From: an uncultured Pelagibacteraceae bacterium
GTDB lineage: Bacteria > Pseudomonadota > Alphaproteobacteria > Pelagibacterales > Pelagibacteraceae
Direction of reading: 5' to 3'
DNA length: 20,710 bases
NCBI GenBank assembly: GCA_902566925.1
Contig: CACFKO010000013.1
Span: 1-20,710 of the forward strand
The position numbers and the translations under genes were made by a program. Positions within the stretch are counted from its first letter, which is position 1. Each line of letters starts with the position of its first letter. Positions 8,003 through 20,710 of the stretch are shown one piece after another. The notes under the pieces were generated by a model that ran no database searches, was not told the DNA's origin, and worked only from the letters and a program-made list of their open reading frames with translations.

Positions 8003-9774
8003 GCACATATAAAATAATAGATCATGAATATGACGTTGTCGTTTTGGGGGCAGGTGGCTCTGGTTTAAGAGCAGCCGTGGGTCTGAGTGAAGCTGGTTTA
8101 AAAACAGCTTGTATTTCAAAAGTATTCCCTACTCGTAGTCATACATCTGCTGCTCAAGGTGGAATATCTGCAGCGCTAGGAAATATGGGAGAAGATGACT
8201 GGCGTTGGCACATGTACGACACTGTTAAAGGATCCGATTGGTTAGGAGACCAGGACTCAATAGAGTATTTATGCAAGGAAGCACCAAGAGCAGTTCTTGA
8301 GTTAGAAAAATATGGGGTGCCTTTCAGTAGAACCGAAGATGGAAAGATTTATCAAAGACCATTTGGTGGAATGACAAAAAACTATGGAAATGAGACGGTC
8401 CAAAGAACTTGTGCTGCAGCTGACAGAACTGGTCATGCTATTCTTCATACTTTGTATGGACAAGCTTTAAAGCATAATACTGAATTTTTTATTGAATACT
8501 TTGCTCTAGATTTACTCATGAAAGATGGAGCTTGCAAGGGTTTGATTGCGTGGAATTTAAATGATGGAACTATTCACAGGTTTAGATCTCATATTACCAT
8601 AATAGCAACGGGCGGATATGGAAAAGTTTATTATTCTGCAACGTCTGCACACACTTGTACTGGAGATGGAAATGCAATGGTGCTAAGAGCGGGACTACCA
8701 TTACAGGATATGGAATTTGTGCAATTCCACCCAACTGGAATTTATGGACATGGTACTTTGATATCGGAAGGTGTTAGAGGTGAGGGAGGATATCTTTTAA
8801 ATTCTAAAGGAGAGAGATTCATGGAAAGATACGCTCCAAAAGCAAAAGATCTAGCATCAAGAGACGTTGTAAGCAGATCAATTGCAGTAGAAATAAATGA
8901 AGGACGAGGAGTTGGAAAAGAAAAAGATCACGTTCATTTACATCTTAATCACTTAGATCCAAAGGTAATTGAGGAAAGACTACCCGGTATATCAGAATCT
9001 TCAAGATTGTTTGCAAACGTAGATGTAACTAAGGAGCCAATACCAGTTGTTCCTACTGTACACTACAATATGGGAGGTATACCTACAAATTACAAAGCTG
9101 AAGTTTTAACATTGAACGGCTCTGAAAAGACTGTACCAGGATTAATGGCAATCGGAGAAGCAGCATGCGTTTCAGTTCATGGCGCAAATAGATTAGGCTC
9201 TAACTCTTTGATAGATTTAGTTGTTTTTGGTCGAGCGGCTGCAAAACGAGCTGCAGAACTTATTAAACCTGGCATGCCGCATGAAGAAATTTCAAAGTCT
9301 GAAACAGATAAATGTCTTGATCGATTTGATAAATTAAGAAACGGTAATGGAGATCATAATACTGCAGATCTAAGAATAGCTATGCAAAAAACTATGCAGT
9401 CAAAATGTGCGGTTTTTAGAACAGAAAAAACTTTAAAAGAAGGAGTTCAAGAAATAAGAAAACCTTTTGACGGAATGGATGCAATTTCAGTAAAAGATAA
9501 ATCATTGATATTTAACACAGATTTAGTTGAAACTTTAGAATTTGATAATTTAATTAGACAAGCAATCACGACCATGGACTCCGCCTATCACAGGAAAGAG
9601 AGCAGAGGAGCTCATGCTAGAGAAGATTTCCCAAAAAGAGATGATAAGAACTTTATGCAACACACTCTGTCTTGGTGTGATGGAAAAGAGACAAAGATTG
9701 ATTATAGACCGGTTCATAAATCTACATTGACAAATGAGGTTCAATATTTTCCACCACAAGAAAGAGTGTATTAA
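7999..9774 (+). CDS. sdhA: Succinate dehydrogenase flavoprotein subunit
   Basis: SdhA (591 aa) oxidises succinate to fumarate on the cytoplasmic face of the membrane and passes electrons to SdhB. Motifs in order are the FAD dinucleotide fold [13 protein letters not shown] (about 14-26), [11 protein letters not shown] with His48 as the covalent FAD attachment residue, [22 protein letters not shown] in the substrate-binding region, [13 protein letters not shown] with the active-site Arg, [11 protein letters not shown], and [11 protein letters not shown] near the flavin. The C-terminal helical domain ends with the family-typical [16 protein letters not shown] and a short beta segment. Length is standard. 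The gene overlaps sdhD by ATGA and sdhB by TAATG, which fits stoichiometric coupled translation of the four subunits. Confidence 0.98.
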   Translation: MSTYKIIDHEYDVVVLGAGGSGLRAAVGLSEAGLKTACISKVFPTRSHTSAAQGGISAALGNMGEDDWRWHMYDTVKGSDWLGDQDSIEYLCKEAPRAVLELEKYGVPFSRTEDGKIYQRPFGGMTKNYGNETVQRTCAAADRTGHAILHTLYGQALKHNTEFFIEYFALDLLMKDGACKGLIAWNLNDGTIHRFRSHITIIATGGYGKVYYSATSAHTCTGDGNAMVLRAGLPLQDMEFVQFHPTGIYGHGTLISEGVRGEGGYLLNSKGERFMERYAPKAKDLASRDVVSRSIAVEINEGRGVGKEKDHVHLHLNHLDPKVIEERLPGISESSRLFANVDVTKEPIPVVPTVHYNMGGIPTNYKAEVLTLNGSEKTVPGLMAIGEAACVSVHGANRLGSNSLIDLVVFGRAAAKRAAELIKPGMPHEEISKSETDKCLDRFDKLRNGNGDHNTADLRIAMQKTMQSKCAVFRTEKTLKEGVQEIRKPFDGMDAISVKDKSLIFNTDLVETLEFDNLIRQAITTMDSAYHRKESRGAHAREDFPKRDDKNFMQHTLSWCDGKETKIDYRPVHKSTLTNEVQYFPPQERVY

Positions 9775-10550
9775 TGGTTCAAATAAATCTACCTGAAAAC
9801 TCAAAGATTCAAAAAGGTAAATATTATAAAGATAAAACCGGCTCCAAAAATTTAAGAAAAGTAAATGTTTATAGGTGGGATCCATCTACAGATGAAAAAC
9901 CCAGAATTGATACCTATGAAATAGATATGGATAATTGTCCATCAAAAGTTTTAGATATTTTAAATAAAATAAAAAATGAGATAGATCCTAGTCTTGCTTA
10001 CCGAAGATCATGTGCTCATGGAGTATGTGGATCTTGCGCAATGAACATGGATGGTAAAAATGGTTTAGCATGTACAAAATCACATGCAGAAATAAAAGGA
10101 GACATTAATATTTATCCACTTCCACACTTAAAAGTTTTAAAAGACTTAATAGGTGACTTGAGCACATTATATAAACAATATGAGTCAGTACAACCTTGGT
10201 TAAAAACATCAAAAAAACCTGAGAAAGAAAATTTACAATCTCGAGAGGACAGATCAAAATTAGATGGTCTATATGAATGCATTATGTGCGCATGCTGTTC
10301 AACTTCTTGCCCGAGTTACTGGTGGAATGGTGATAAGTATTTAGGTCCTGCTGTTTTGTTACAAGCTTACAGATGGATTATAGATAGTAGGGATGAAGAT
10401 AGGAAGGAAAGATTAAAAAAAGTAGCAGATGAATTAAAATTGTATAGATGTCATACTATTATGAATTGTACCAATGCATGTCCAAAAGGCTTAAACCCAG
10501 CAAAAGCGATAGCAGAAATCAAAAAGATGTTAGCTACATCAAATATTTAA
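9774..10550 (+). CDS. sdhB: Succinate dehydrogenase iron-sulfur subunit
   Basis: SdhB (258 aa) carries electrons from the SdhA flavin to the quinone through three clusters. The N-terminal ferredoxin domain shows C80, C85, C88 and C100 for [2Fe-2S] ([10 protein letters not shown], then LACT). The C-terminal domain shows [12 protein letters not shown] (C169, C172, C175, C179) and [14 protein letters not shown] (C226, C232, C236). By analogy with E. coli SdhB, 169/172/175/236 bind [4Fe-4S] and 179/226/232 bind [3Fe-4S]. All ligands are present. Start and sdhA stop overlap as TAATG. This gene closes the sdhCDAB unit; the 43-base gap after it is the longest in the window and leads to mmsA. Confidence 0.98.
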   Translation: MVQINLPENSKIQKGKYYKDKTGSKNLRKVNVYRWDPSTDEKPRIDTYEIDMDNCPSKVLDILNKIKNEIDPSLAYRRSCAHGVCGSCAMNMDGKNGLACTKSHAEIKGDINIYPLPHLKVLKDLIGDLSTLYKQYESVQPWLKTSKKPEKENLQSREDRSKLDGLYECIMCACCSTSCPSYWWNGDKYLGPAVLLQAYRWIIDSRDEDRKERLKKVADELKLYRCHTIMNCTNACPKGLNPAKAIAEIKKMLATSNI

Positions 10551-10580
10551 AACATTAGACTATTAATAATTTTTAATTTA

Positions 10581-10585
10581 AAAGG
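10581..10585 (+). promoter_or_regulatory. Ribosome binding site of mmsA
   Basis: AAAGG lies 8 bases before ATG 10594, within the 43-base A/T-rich gap after sdhB. Most other genes here have no recognisable Shine-Dalgarno and instead overlap the preceding stop, so an independent site fits a gene that is not translationally coupled. I saw no hairpin terminator or well-spaced promoter pair in the gap. Confidence 0.5.
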
Positions 10586-10593
10586 TCATATTC

Positions 10594-13054
<2,461 letters not shown>

Positions 13055-13055
<1 letters not shown>

Positions 13056-14215
13056 TGAATATTCACGAACACCAGGCAAAAGAATTACTTAAAAAATATG
13101 GTGCAAATGTACCTAATGGAGTATTTGCTTTAACCGTAAAAGATATTTTAGAAAAAGCGAAAAACTTAAATAGCCAAAAACTTGTTTTAAAAGCCCAAAT
13201 TCATGCTGGAGGAAGAGGCAAAGCTGGCGGTGTAAAAATATTAAATGACATTAGTGAATTGGAGAAAGAATCAAATAATTTATTAGGAAAAAAATTAATC
13301 ACACATCAAACAGGACCATCCGGAAAAATAGTAAAAAGACTTTATGTAGAGGAACCATCAGATATTGATAAAGAATTTTATTTATCTTGTCTTGTAGACC
13401 GAGGTAGTTCAAAAATAGCCTTCATCTCCAGTGACCAAGGTGGGATGGATATTGAAGAAGTAGCAAAAAAAAATCCTAACAAAATTAATACTATTAAAGT
13501 TGATTTTAATAAAAGTATTTCAGATTTGGACTGTGAAAAAGTAATAAAAATTTTTGATCTTAAACCAGATCAAAGTTTAGAAGCCATAAATATTGTAAAA
13601 TCAATATATAAACTTTTTATAGACTTAGACGCTAGTATGGTTGAAATAAATCCACTAATTTTGACAAAGCAGGGAAAAATTATTTGCTTAGATGCAAAAA
13701 TTAATTTCGATGATAACGCATTATTTAGACACCCAGAAATTTCTGCGCTCAGAGATTTTAATGAGGAAGATCCTACAGAAATAGAGGCAAGTAAATATGA
13801 TTTGTCTTATATAAAATTAGATGGAAGTATTGGTTGTATGGTAAATGGTGCAGGACTTGCAATGGCTACAATGGATATTATTAAACTTTATGGAGAAGAA
13901 CCAGCAAACTTTTTAGATGTTGGTGGAGGAGCTTCAAAAGAGAAAGTATCAGAAGCTCTCAAAATCATAATTTCTGATAAAAATGTAAAAGGGATTCTAA
14001 TAAATATATTTGGAGGAATTATGAAATGCGATGTTCTTGCTCAAGGAGTAGTTGATGCAGCAAAAGAAGTAAAAATTAATGTTCCTCTAGTTGTTAGATT
14101 AGCTGGTACAAATTTTGAAAAAGGAAAAGATATTCTTGATAGGTCTAGGTTAAAAATAATTTCTGCAACAGATTTAAATAGTGCAGCTGAAAAAATTGTT
14201 AATGAAATAAAATAG
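13055..14215 (+). CDS. sucC: Succinyl-CoA synthetase beta subunit (ADP-forming type)
   Basis: SucC (386 aa) pairs with SucD to convert succinyl-CoA to succinate with substrate-level phosphorylation. The N-terminal ATP-grasp domain begins [16 protein letters not shown] and contains [15 protein letters not shown] (about 46-60), the nucleotide-binding Gly-rich segment, and VEINPL at the metal site. The C-terminal CoA-ligase domain has [28 protein letters not shown] and [11 protein letters not shown]. Length matches E. coli SucC (388). An A9 tract at 13465-13473 stays in frame. Nucleotide specificity (ATP or GTP) cannot be settled by eye. The start is coupled to mdh by TAATG, and a single base separates it from sucD. 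Confidence 0.97.
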
Positions 14216-14216
14216 A

Positions 14217-15092
14217 ATGTCAGTTTTAGTTAATAAAAATACACGGTTGATTTGCCAAGGATTTACAGGTTCACATGGAACCTTTCATTCTGAACAAGCA
14301 ATTAAATATGGAACTAATCTTGTTGGGGGTGTAACGCCAAATAAAGGCGGACAAACTCATTTAGATAAACCAGTATTTAACACTGTGGCTGAGGCAAAAA
14401 AGTCAACAAATGCGAATGCAAGCATGATTTATGTTCCCGCAAAATTTTGTGCTAATGCAATCATTGAGGCAATAGAGTCAGATATAGAGCTTATAGTTTG
14501 TATCACTGAGGGAATTCCAGTCTTAGATATGCTTAAAGTAAAAAAATATTTATCCAAATCAAAATCAAGATTGATAGGCCCTAACTGCCCGGGAATAATT
14601 ACACCTGATGAATGCAAAATAGGTATTATGCCTGGCAATATTCATAAAAAGGGATCTGTTGGAATTGTTTCAAGATCAGGCACATTAACTTATGAAGCAG
14701 TTGCTCAAACAACCTCAAACGGATTAGGTCAATCTACATGTATTGGTATCGGGGGTGATCCAATAAATGGTACTAATTTTATAGACTGCTTAGACTTATT
14801 TTTAAATGATCCTGAAACAGAGTCTATTTTAATGATAGGAGAAATTGGAGGAACAGCAGAGGAAGAAGCTGCAGCATTTATTATACAACATAAAATTAAA
14901 AAACCGATAGTGGGATTTATTGCTGGTATTACAGCGCCACCAGGAAGAAGAATGGGTCATGCTGGAGCAATTATCTCAGGAGGCAAAGGTGGTGCAGCTG
15001 ACAAAATAAAAACTATGGAGAAAGCAGGAATAACTGTTGCAAAATCGCCAGGCGAGATCGGAAAGACGCTTTTAGAAAAATTGTCACTTTAA
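14217..15092 (+). CDS. sucD: Succinyl-CoA synthetase alpha subunit
   Basis: SucD (291 aa) binds CoA and carries the phosphohistidine of succinyl-CoA synthetase. Visible are the CoA-binding N-terminus [17 protein letters not shown] (from about residue 13), [42 protein letters not shown], and [14 protein letters not shown], where His248 is the phosphorylated residue (His246 in E. coli). Length is standard. It follows sucC by one base, as expected for a two-subunit enzyme made in equal amounts. The 33-base gap after it precedes sucA and contains a TATAAT box. Confidence 0.98.
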   Translation: MSVLVNKNTRLICQGFTGSHGTFHSEQAIKYGTNLVGGVTPNKGGQTHLDKPVFNTVAEAKKSTNANASMIYVPAKFCANAIIEAIESDIELIVCITEGIPVLDMLKVKKYLSKSKSRLIGPNCPGIITPDECKIGIMPGNIHKKGSVGIVSRSGTLTYEAVAQTTSNGLGQSTCIGIGGDPINGTNFIDCLDLFLNDPETESILMIGEIGGTAEEEAAAFIIQHKIKKPIVGFIAGITAPPGRRMGHAGAIISGGKGGAADKIKTMEKAGITVAKSPGEIGKTLLEKLSL

Positions 15093-15110
15093 AATAATCA
15101 ATAGTGATAC

Positions 15111-15116
15111 TATAAT
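15111..15116 (+). promoter_or_regulatory. Possible -10 box before sucA
   Basis: TATAAT lies in the only non-coding gap between sucD and sucA, 9 bases before the sucA ATG. The best -35 at 17-base spacing is TTTAAA (15088-15093), a weak 4 of 6 match to TTGACA. If used, the transcript would start at about the sucA ATG and be leaderless or nearly so. In DNA this A/T-rich such boxes arise often by chance. Confidence 0.25.
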
Positions 15117-15125
15117 CAGTAATTA

Positions 15126-17996
15126 ATGAGCTCATCAAAAAATTTAGAACAAAAAAATACGTCATTTTTAACGAAGTCAAATAGTGCATTTATTGAGAAT
15201 ATGTACATAAGATATATCGAAAAAGATCCAAATCTACCTTTGAGTTGGAAAGACTATTTTGACACTCTTAATGATGATATTAAATCTGTTGTCAAAGAAC
15301 TTGAAGGTCCTACATGGCAACCTCATAAAAAAAGAATTAAATATGAAGGCACAAAATCTACAACTAAGGTAACAAATAATGAAGATTTAGAGACAGCAAA
15401 AAGTGAGTCCATTAAAGCAATTGCTCTAATTCGTGCATATAGGATTAGGGGTCATTTAATAGCAAATCTTGATCCATTAAACCTCATGGAAAGAAAATAT
15501 TTATACGAACTTCATCCAGAGGATCATGGTTTTAAAAAAGAGGATTATGATAAAAAAATATTTTTAGGTTCATACTTAGACACGGGTTATGCATCTGTTA
15601 ATGAAATATTATCTAAATTAAGAAAAATATATTGTTCTACAATTGGGGCTGAATATATGCATATTACTGATCCTATTGAAAAAGTTTGGTTTAGAGACAG
15701 AATGGAAAAAAGAGAGAACAAACTAAATTTTACAGAAAATGGGAAAAAAGCTATTTTAAATAAAATTGTTCAAGCCGAGGGTTTTGAAAAATTTTTGGCA
15801 AGAAAGTATGTTGGAACAAAAAGATTCGGTTTAGATGGTGGAGAAGCACTAATACCTGCTTTAGAGCAAATAATAAAAAGGGGCGGCCAGTTAGGAGTTA
15901 AAGAAGTAAAAATTGGTATGCCACATAGAGGACGGTTAAATGTTTTAGCAAATGTATTACAAAAATCTTATAAGAGAATTTTTAACGAATTTGCAGGAGA
16001 AGAGAATTATGCAAAAGCAGAGGACTCAGCTGGAGATGTAAAATATCATTTGGGCGCATCATCCGATAGAGAATTTGATGGAAACTCTGTGCATGTTAGT
16101 TTAACTGATAATCCTTCACATCTAGAGGCAGTAAATCCAGTTGTGCTAGGTCAAACTCGAGCAAAACAATTTTTTCATGAAGACTCATCAAGAGAAAAGG
16201 TAATACCAATTTTAATTCATGGAGATGCGGCATTTGCTGGCCAAGGAGTTGTTGCCGAATGTTTTGCAATGTCTGGACTTAAAGGGCATAATACTGGAGG
16301 TACTATTCATATTATACTAAATAACCAAATTGGATTTACTACAAGTCCGAGGTTTGCTAGATCAAGTCCTTACCCATCGGATCTTGGTAAAATTGTTGAG
16401 GCACCGATTCTACATTGTAATGGTGATGATCCAGAAGCGGTCGTACATTGTGCGAAAATCGCAATAGAATTTAGACAAAAGTTTAAAAAAGATGTTGTTA
16501 TAGATTTGATATGTTACAGAAGATTTGGACATAATGAGGGTGACGAACCATCTTTTACTCAACCTCTTATGTATAAAAAGATTAGAAGTCATCCAACAAC
16601 CTTATCGATTTATGGAAAAAAACTAGTAGAAGAGAGCACAATCTCTAAAGAATATTTCGAAAAAAATATAAATGACTTCAAAAATTTACTCGATGAACAG
16701 TTTAAAACCGCTAAAGATTATAAACCAAAGCTTAATTGGTTTGAAGGGACTTGGTCAAGATATCAACCTAAAAAAGGAAAAGATAGAAGAGGTCAAACAG
16801 GCGTGGATATAAATAAATTAATAAAAATTTCAGAAAAAATTAATCATATCCAGGAAAATCAAAATATTCATAAAACTATCAAAAAAATTCTTTTAAATAG
16901 ACATAAAAGTGTTTTAGAAAAGAAAAATATTGACTGGGCCAGTGCCGAAGCTCTCGCATTTGGTAGTCTCCTCGATGAAGGATTCCCGGTGAGACTTGTT
17001 GGACAAGACTCGGGTAGAGGAACTTTTAGTCAAAGGCATTCTGTTTTAAGAAATCAAGAGGATAATTCTAGATATATTCCATTAAATAATATTTCCGATA
17101 AACAAAAAAAATTTGAAATTGTAGACAGTTTTTTATCTGAATTGGCTGTTCTTGGTTTTGAATATGGTTACAGTTTAGTTGAACCTGAAACATTAACATT
17201 ATGGGAAGCACAATTTGGTGATTTTGCTAATGGAGCACAGGTTGTTATTGACCAATTTATAGCATCAGGTGAGAGAAAATGGTCAAGAGCATCAGGCTTA
17301 GTTCTTCTATTACCCCATGGATATGAAGGTCAAGGTCCAGAGCACTCATCTGCTAGATTAGAAAGATTTTTACAGTTATGTGGACAAGAAAATTTGCAAG
17401 TATTGAATTGTACAACACCGGCTAACTATTTTCATGCATTAAGAAGACAAATACATAGAGATTTTAGAAAACCTTTAGTAATAATGACACCTAAATCTCT
17501 TTTAAGACACAAAAATTGTGTTTCTAATTTAGATGATTTTAGTAAAAAAAACTCTTTTCACAGAATTCTTCAAGATCATGCCTTTGATGAGAAAAGTGGT
17601 TTTATTAAACTCAAAAAAGATAAAAAGATTGAAAAAGTTGTAATGTGTTCAGGAAAAATATACTTTGATTTACTAGAAGCTCGAGAAAAAGCTAAAAATG
17701 ACAAAATAATTATCTTTAGAATTGAGCAATTATATCCATTTCCAGCAAAATCTTTAGCAAAAGCATTAAAACCGTATGCAAAAAATGCAAGATTTATTTG
17801 GTGTCAAGAAGAACCAAAAAATATGGGAGCTTGGTTCTCAGTGAGAGATTATATACAATGGACTTTAGATAACATTAAGGCTAATAATAGCACAATTTCT
17901 TACATTGGAAGAGATGTTGCTGCATCTCCAGCAACCGGGTATGCAAAAAGACATCTAAAACAACAGAAAGAAATTATAGAAAAAGTATTAAACTAA
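15126..17996 (+). CDS. sucA: 2-oxoglutarate dehydrogenase E1 component
   Basis: SucA (956 aa) is the thiamine-diphosphate E1 that decarboxylates 2-oxoglutarate and reductively succinylates the lipoyl group of SucB. Visible features are the N-terminal E2-contact segment [17 protein letters not shown] (about 22-38), [41 protein letters not shown], and the ThDP/Mg motif from GDAAFAGQG (Gly366-Asp367) to NNQIGFTT (Asn399-400). Then come [62 protein letters not shown], and the C-terminal [17 protein letters not shown] segment (here [13 protein letters not shown]). Length is slightly above E. coli SucA (933). Only 2 bases separate it from sucB. No Shine-Dalgarno is evident upstream. Confidence 0.98.
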   Translation: MSSSKNLEQKNTSFLTKSNSAFIENMYIRYIEKDPNLPLSWKDYFDTLNDDIKSVVKELEGPTWQPHKKRIKYEGTKSTTKVTNNEDLETAKSESIKAIALIRAYRIRGHLIANLDPLNLMERKYLYELHPEDHGFKKEDYDKKIFLGSYLDTGYASVNEILSKLRKIYCSTIGAEYMHITDPIEKVWFRDRMEKRENKLNFTENGKKAILNKIVQAEGFEKFLARKYVGTKRFGLDGGEALIPALEQIIKRGGQLGVKEVKIGMPHRGRLNVLANVLQKSYKRIFNEFAGEENYAKAEDSAGDVKYHLGASSDREFDGNSVHVSLTDNPSHLEAVNPVVLGQTRAKQFFHEDSSREKVIPILIHGDAAFAGQGVVAECFAMSGLKGHNTGGTIHIILNNQIGFTTSPRFARSSPYPSDLGKIVEAPILHCNGDDPEAVVHCAKIAIEFRQKFKKDVVIDLICYRRFGHNEGDEPSFTQPLMYKKIRSHPTTLSIYGKKLVEESTISKEYFEKNINDFKNLLDEQFKTAKDYKPKLNWFEGTWSRYQPKKGKDRRGQTGVDINKLIKISEKINHIQENQNIHKTIKKILLNRHKSVLEKKNIDWASAEALAFGSLLDEGFPVRLVGQDSGRGTFSQRHSVLRNQEDNSRYIPLNNISDKQKKFEIVDSFLSELAVLGFEYGYSLVEPETLTLWEAQFGDFANGAQVVIDQFIASGERKWSRASGLVLLLPHGYEGQGPEHSSARLERFLQLCGQENLQVLNCTTPANYFHALRRQIHRDFRKPLVIMTPKSLLRHKNCVSNLDDFSKKNSFHRILQDHAFDEKSGFIKLKKDKKIEKVVMCSGKIYFDLLEAREKAKNDKIIIFRIEQLYPFPAKSLAKALKPYAKNARFIWCQEEPKNMGAWFSVRDYIQWTLDNIKANNSTISYIGRDVAASPATGYAKRHLKQQKEIIEKVLN

Positions 17997-17998
17997 AT

Positions 17999-19324
17999 AT
18001 GAGTGAGCAAATTATTGTACCCGCACTTGGAGAGAGCATAACAGAGGCAACTGTTGCTAAATGGCTTAAGAATGTTGGTGATACGGTTGAAGCAGATGAA
18101 CCAGTTGTAGAACTTGAGACAGATAAAGTAAATTTAGAGGTTCCATCGCCTATAAGTGGTACTGTAGGAGATATAAAATTTAAAGATGGAGATACTGTTG
18201 AAGTAGGAGCTATTTTAGGTTCGATCCAAAATAATGGAGAAGCTACTGAAAAAAAACCTGTTGAAAAACATGAGCAGCCAAAAGAACAGAAAAAAAATAA
18301 TGTTGTTGAACTTGAGCCTGAAAAAAAAGAGGTAAAAGTTTATGAACAAAAAAAAGCCGAAGAGACTGTTGTTAACGAAAATATTATTTCTGAGGAAAAT
18401 GAGGAAGAGCCTTTGGTTCTTACCAATGAGGTAGAAAAGAAAGTCTCAAAAAATATAAAAAAAAGAGAGAATAACCTTTCTCCATCTGTAAGAAAAATTG
18501 TTGCTGAAAAAAAGATAGACTTGGACAAAGTAAAAGGAACAGGAAGAGATGGAAGAATATTAAAAGGAGATCTAATTGATTTAATGTCTATAAAACCTTC
18601 TCCATCAGAGAGAAAAATTAAATTTGGAGAAGAAGAAAAAATCAAAATGACAAGATTGAGACAAACAATCGCAAAAAGATTGAAACAAGCTCAAGATAAT
18701 GCAGCACTCTTAACAACTTTTAATGAGGTTGATATGTCCGGAATTATTGAAATGAGAAAAGAAAATCAAGATGATTTCCAAAAAAGATATGGAGTTAAAT
18801 TAGGTTTTATGTCTTTTTTCATCAAGTCATGTATTTTAGCATTAAAAGCTTTCCCAATAGTAAACGCGGAAATTTCAGGTGATGAAATAATTTATAAAAA
18901 TTATTACAATATAAGTTTTGCTGTTGGTACAGATAAAGGATTAGTTGTTCCAGTATTAAAAAATGCTGATGAGCTATCATTTGCTGACATTGAAAAAAAT
19001 ATTAAATCTATGTCTGAAAAAGCAAGAGAGGGGAAATTAAATATAGAGGATCTTCAGGGTGGAACTTTTACAATAAGTAATGGTGGAGTTTATGGATCTA
19101 TGTTATCAACTCCAATTTTAAATTTACCTCAGTCAGCAGTTTTAGGTATGCATAATATTGTTGATAGACCATTTGTTGTTGATGGTGAAATTAAAATTAG
19201 GCCACTTATGTATTTAGCGTTATCCTATGATCATAGAATAATTGATGGCAAGGACTCTGTTTCCTTTTTAAAAACAATCAAAGAAAACCTAGAGGATCCA
19301 AGAAGGTTATTTTTAGAAATTTAG
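17999..19324 (+). CDS. sucB: 2-oxoglutarate dehydrogenase E2 (dihydrolipoamide succinyltransferase)
   Basis: SucB (441 aa) is the core E2 that transfers the succinyl group from lipoamide to CoA. It has one lipoyl domain (about residues 1-77) with [14 protein letters not shown] and Lys43 as the lipoylation site. A long Glu/Lys-rich linker follows (about 78-158), then the E3/E1-binding domain [20 protein letters not shown] followed by [12 protein letters not shown], and the acyltransferase domain ending in [12 protein letters not shown], with catalytic His412 and Asp416. The linker is charged rather than Ala/Pro-rich as in many E2 proteins, which fits the A-rich codon pool here. Its stop directly abuts the lpdA ATG. 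Confidence 0.97.
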   Translation: MSEQIIVPALGESITEATVAKWLKNVGDTVEADEPVVELETDKVNLEVPSPISGTVGDIKFKDGDTVEVGAILGSIQNNGEATEKKPVEKHEQPKEQKKNNVVELEPEKKEVKVYEQKKAEETVVNENIISEENEEEPLVLTNEVEKKVSKNIKKRENNLSPSVRKIVAEKKIDLDKVKGTGRDGRILKGDLIDLMSIKPSPSERKIKFGEEEKIKMTRLRQTIAKRLKQAQDNAALLTTFNEVDMSGIIEMRKENQDDFQKRYGVKLGFMSFFIKSCILALKAFPIVNAEISGDEIIYKNYYNISFAVGTDKGLVVPVLKNADELSFADIEKNIKSMSEKAREGKLNIEDLQGGTFTISNGGVYGSMLSTPILNLPQSAVLGMHNIVDRPFVVDGEIKIRPLMYLALSYDHRIIDGKDSVSFLKTIKENLEDPRRLFLEI

Positions 19325-20710
19325 ATGTCTGAGAAATTTCAAGCAGTTGTGATCGGTGGTGGACCGGGTGGTTATGTTTGTGCAATAAGGCTTGCCCAAC
19401 TAGGATTCAAAACTGCATGTGTTGAGTCAAGAGGTACGTTGGGAGGTACATGCCTAAATGTAGGATGTATTCCTTCTAAAAGTCTTTTAAACCTATCTGA
19501 AAATTTTCATAAAGCTAAATCATTTGATCAATTAGGTATAGAGGTTGGTCAAATAAAGTTAAATTTAGAAAAAATGATGAAAAATAAAGATAAGGCAGTT
19601 GATGTTTTGACAAAAGGAGTAGAGTTTTTATTCAAAAAAAATAAAGTCTCATATTTTAAAGGAACAGGTAGTCTTACTAAAAATAATCAAGTTAAAATAA
19701 TAGATTTAAATAATAAAGAAATATTATTAGATACTGATAAAATTATAATTTCCACTGGATCAGAAGCATCGGAATTACCAGGTGCAAAATTTGATGAAAA
19801 AATTATAGTTTCTTCTACTGGAGCATTATCTTTAAAAAGTGTTCCAAAAAAAATGCTTATTGTGGGTGGAGGTTATATTGGATTAGAGATGGGTTCGGTT
19901 TGGTCAAGACTTGGTTCAGAGGTTCACGTTGTTGAATTTTTAGATCATATTACACCAGGAATGGATAAAGAAATTTCAAAGGAATTTATGAAAATTTTAA
20001 AGAAACAAGGAATAAATTTCCATATGGAGACTAAAGTTGAGAATATTAAAAAAAATAGTGACTCTGCTACCGTTACAATTCAAAGCAAAGATGGAAAAAA
20101 AACTCAAATGGAAACAGATGTAGTTTTGGTTTCTGTAGGTAGAAAACCAAATACAAAAAATTTAAATTTAGATAATGTCGGAGTAAAATTAGATAGCAAA
20201 ATGAGAGTTCAGGTAAATAAAAACTTTGAGACAAGTATTAAAAATATTTTTGCTATTGGCGATGTTATTGATGGACCAATGCTTGCACATAAGGCGGAAG
20301 AAGAAGGTATTGCAGTTGCTGAGCTGATTGCAGGACAAGCTGGGCATGTAAACTATGATGTTATACCAGGAGTAATTTATACAACACCAGAGGTAGCAAC
20401 AGTAGGAGAAACAGAGGAAAAGCTAAATGAAAAGAAAATTAAATATAAAGTTGGCAAATTTTCTTTTATGGCAAACTCTAGAGCAAAAGCGATTAACGAG
20501 GCCGAGGGATTTGTAAAAATACTTGCAGATGAAAAAACTGATAAGGTGCTCGGAGTACATTTAATAGGTCCACATGCAGGAGAATTAATTGCGGAGATGG
20601 CAGTTGCAATGGAATTCGGCGCAAGTTCTGAAGATATTGCTAGAACTTGTCATGCACACCCTACTTTTTCAGAAGCTGTAAAAGAGGCAGCCTTATCTGT
20701 GGATAAAAGA
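19325..20710 (+). CDS. lpdA: Dihydrolipoyl dehydrogenase (E3), 3' end cut by the window edge
   Basis: LpdA reoxidises dihydrolipoyl groups of E2 with FAD and NAD+. The frame is open from ATG 19325 to the last base (462 codons) with no stop, so the gene is cut. Family lengths near 465-475 suggest only a few residues are missing. Motifs are the FAD fold VVIGGGPGGYVCA (about 8-20), the redox disulfide GGTCLNVGCIPSKSLL (Cys43, Cys48), the NAD fold MLIVGGGYIGLEMGS, the second FAD contact IFAIGDVIDGPMLAHKAEEEG, and the interface active site CHAHPTFSEA with His445 and Glu450. It begins at the base after the sucB stop, completing the 2-oxoglutarate dehydrogenase set. In Alphaproteobacteria this E3 often sits with sucAB rather than with pyruvate dehydrogenase genes. 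Whether it also serves other complexes cannot be told here. Confidence 0.97.
   Translation, partial: MSEKFQAVVIGGGPGGYVCAIRLAQLGFKTACVESRGTLGGTCLNVGCIPSKSLLNLSENFHKAKSFDQLGIEVGQIKLNLEKMMKNKDKAVDVLTKGVEFLFKKNKVSYFKGTGSLTKNNQVKIIDLNNKEILLDTDKIIISTGSEASELPGAKFDEKIIVSSTGALSLKSVPKKMLIVGGGYIGLEMGSVWSRLGSEVHVVEFLDHITPGMDKEISKEFMKILKKQGINFHMETKVENIKKNSDSATVTIQSKDGKKTQMETDVVLVSVGRKPNTKNLNLDNVGVKLDSKMRVQVNKNFETSIKNIFAIGDVIDGPMLAHKAEEEGIAVAELIAGQAGHVNYDVIPGVIYTTPEVATVGETEEKLNEKKIKYKVGKFSFMANSRAKAINEAEGFVKILADEKTDKVLGVHLIGPHAGELIAEMAVAMEFGASSEDIARTCHAHPTFSEAVKEAALSVDKR

Noticed and set aside
46..9885. Minus-strand open frames opposite leuB, dmdB, asd and sdhA
   Set aside because: They are low-complexity mirrors of strongly conserved plus-strand genes, have no family motifs, and no gap would leave room for them.
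10551..10593. Terminator or riboswitch in the sdhB-mmsA gap
   Set aside because: The 43 bases are A/T-rich with no stable stem or U-tract and are too short for a known riboswitch.
15103..15120. Imperfect dyad AGTGAT-ACTATA-ATCAGT before sucA as an operator
   Set aside because: Arms are six bases with one mismatch and overlap the possible -10 box; such short dyads are common in A/T-rich DNA.

Overview
The window is very A+T-rich, tightly packed and entirely plus-strand. It looks like a stretch of chromosome from a marine SAR11-type alphaproteobacterium (Pelagibacterales). The evidence is a DMSP demethylase (DmdA) that closely resembles, from memory, the enzyme of Candidatus Pelagibacter ubique, an alphaproteobacterial-style TCA gene block, minimal intergenic DNA (largest gap 43 bp), and a strong bias to A/T codons. 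No RNA gene, mobile element, CRISPR array, phage gene or convincing terminator was seen.

Layout. Positions 2-964 hold the 3' part of leuB (leucine biosynthesis). Next comes a four-gene DMSP-degradation cassette (991-6273): dmdC (acyl-CoA dehydrogenase), dmdB (acyl-CoA ligase), an alpha/beta hydrolase of unknown substrate, and dmdA. Each gene overlaps the next by 1 or 4 bases. A frameshifted asd follows (6294-7293). It overlaps the start of a TCA/respiration block running to the window end: sdhC-sdhD-sdhA-sdhB (complex II), mmsA (methylmalonate-semialdehyde dehydrogenase), mdh, sucC-sucD (succinyl-CoA synthetase), and sucA-sucB-lpdA (2-oxoglutarate dehydrogenase). lpdA runs off the right edge a few codons short of its expected end.

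How the genes fit together. DmdA moves a methyl group from DMSP to tetrahydrofolate and releases methylmercaptopropionate. DmdB activates that to its CoA thioester and DmdC oxidises it to methylthioacryloyl-CoA. The usual next enzyme, the crotonase DmdD, is not in the window. Carbon and one-carbon units from DMSP would feed the central metabolism encoded next door: 2-oxoglutarate to succinyl-CoA (sucAB/lpdA), succinate (sucCD), fumarate (sdh), and malate to oxaloacetate (mdh). MmsA would add acetyl- or propionyl-CoA from semialdehydes. Asd supplies homoserine precursors, to which methanethiol sulfur could in principle be attached to make methionine.

Points that need care: asd is split by one extra A in an A9 run; the hydrolase has no canonical start codon where its fold requires one, but does have a CTG behind a perfect Shine-Dalgarno sequence; and lpdA and leuB are cut by the window edges. 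The pathway itself is known. The least-described parts are the hydrolase in the DMSP cassette and the A9-split asd.
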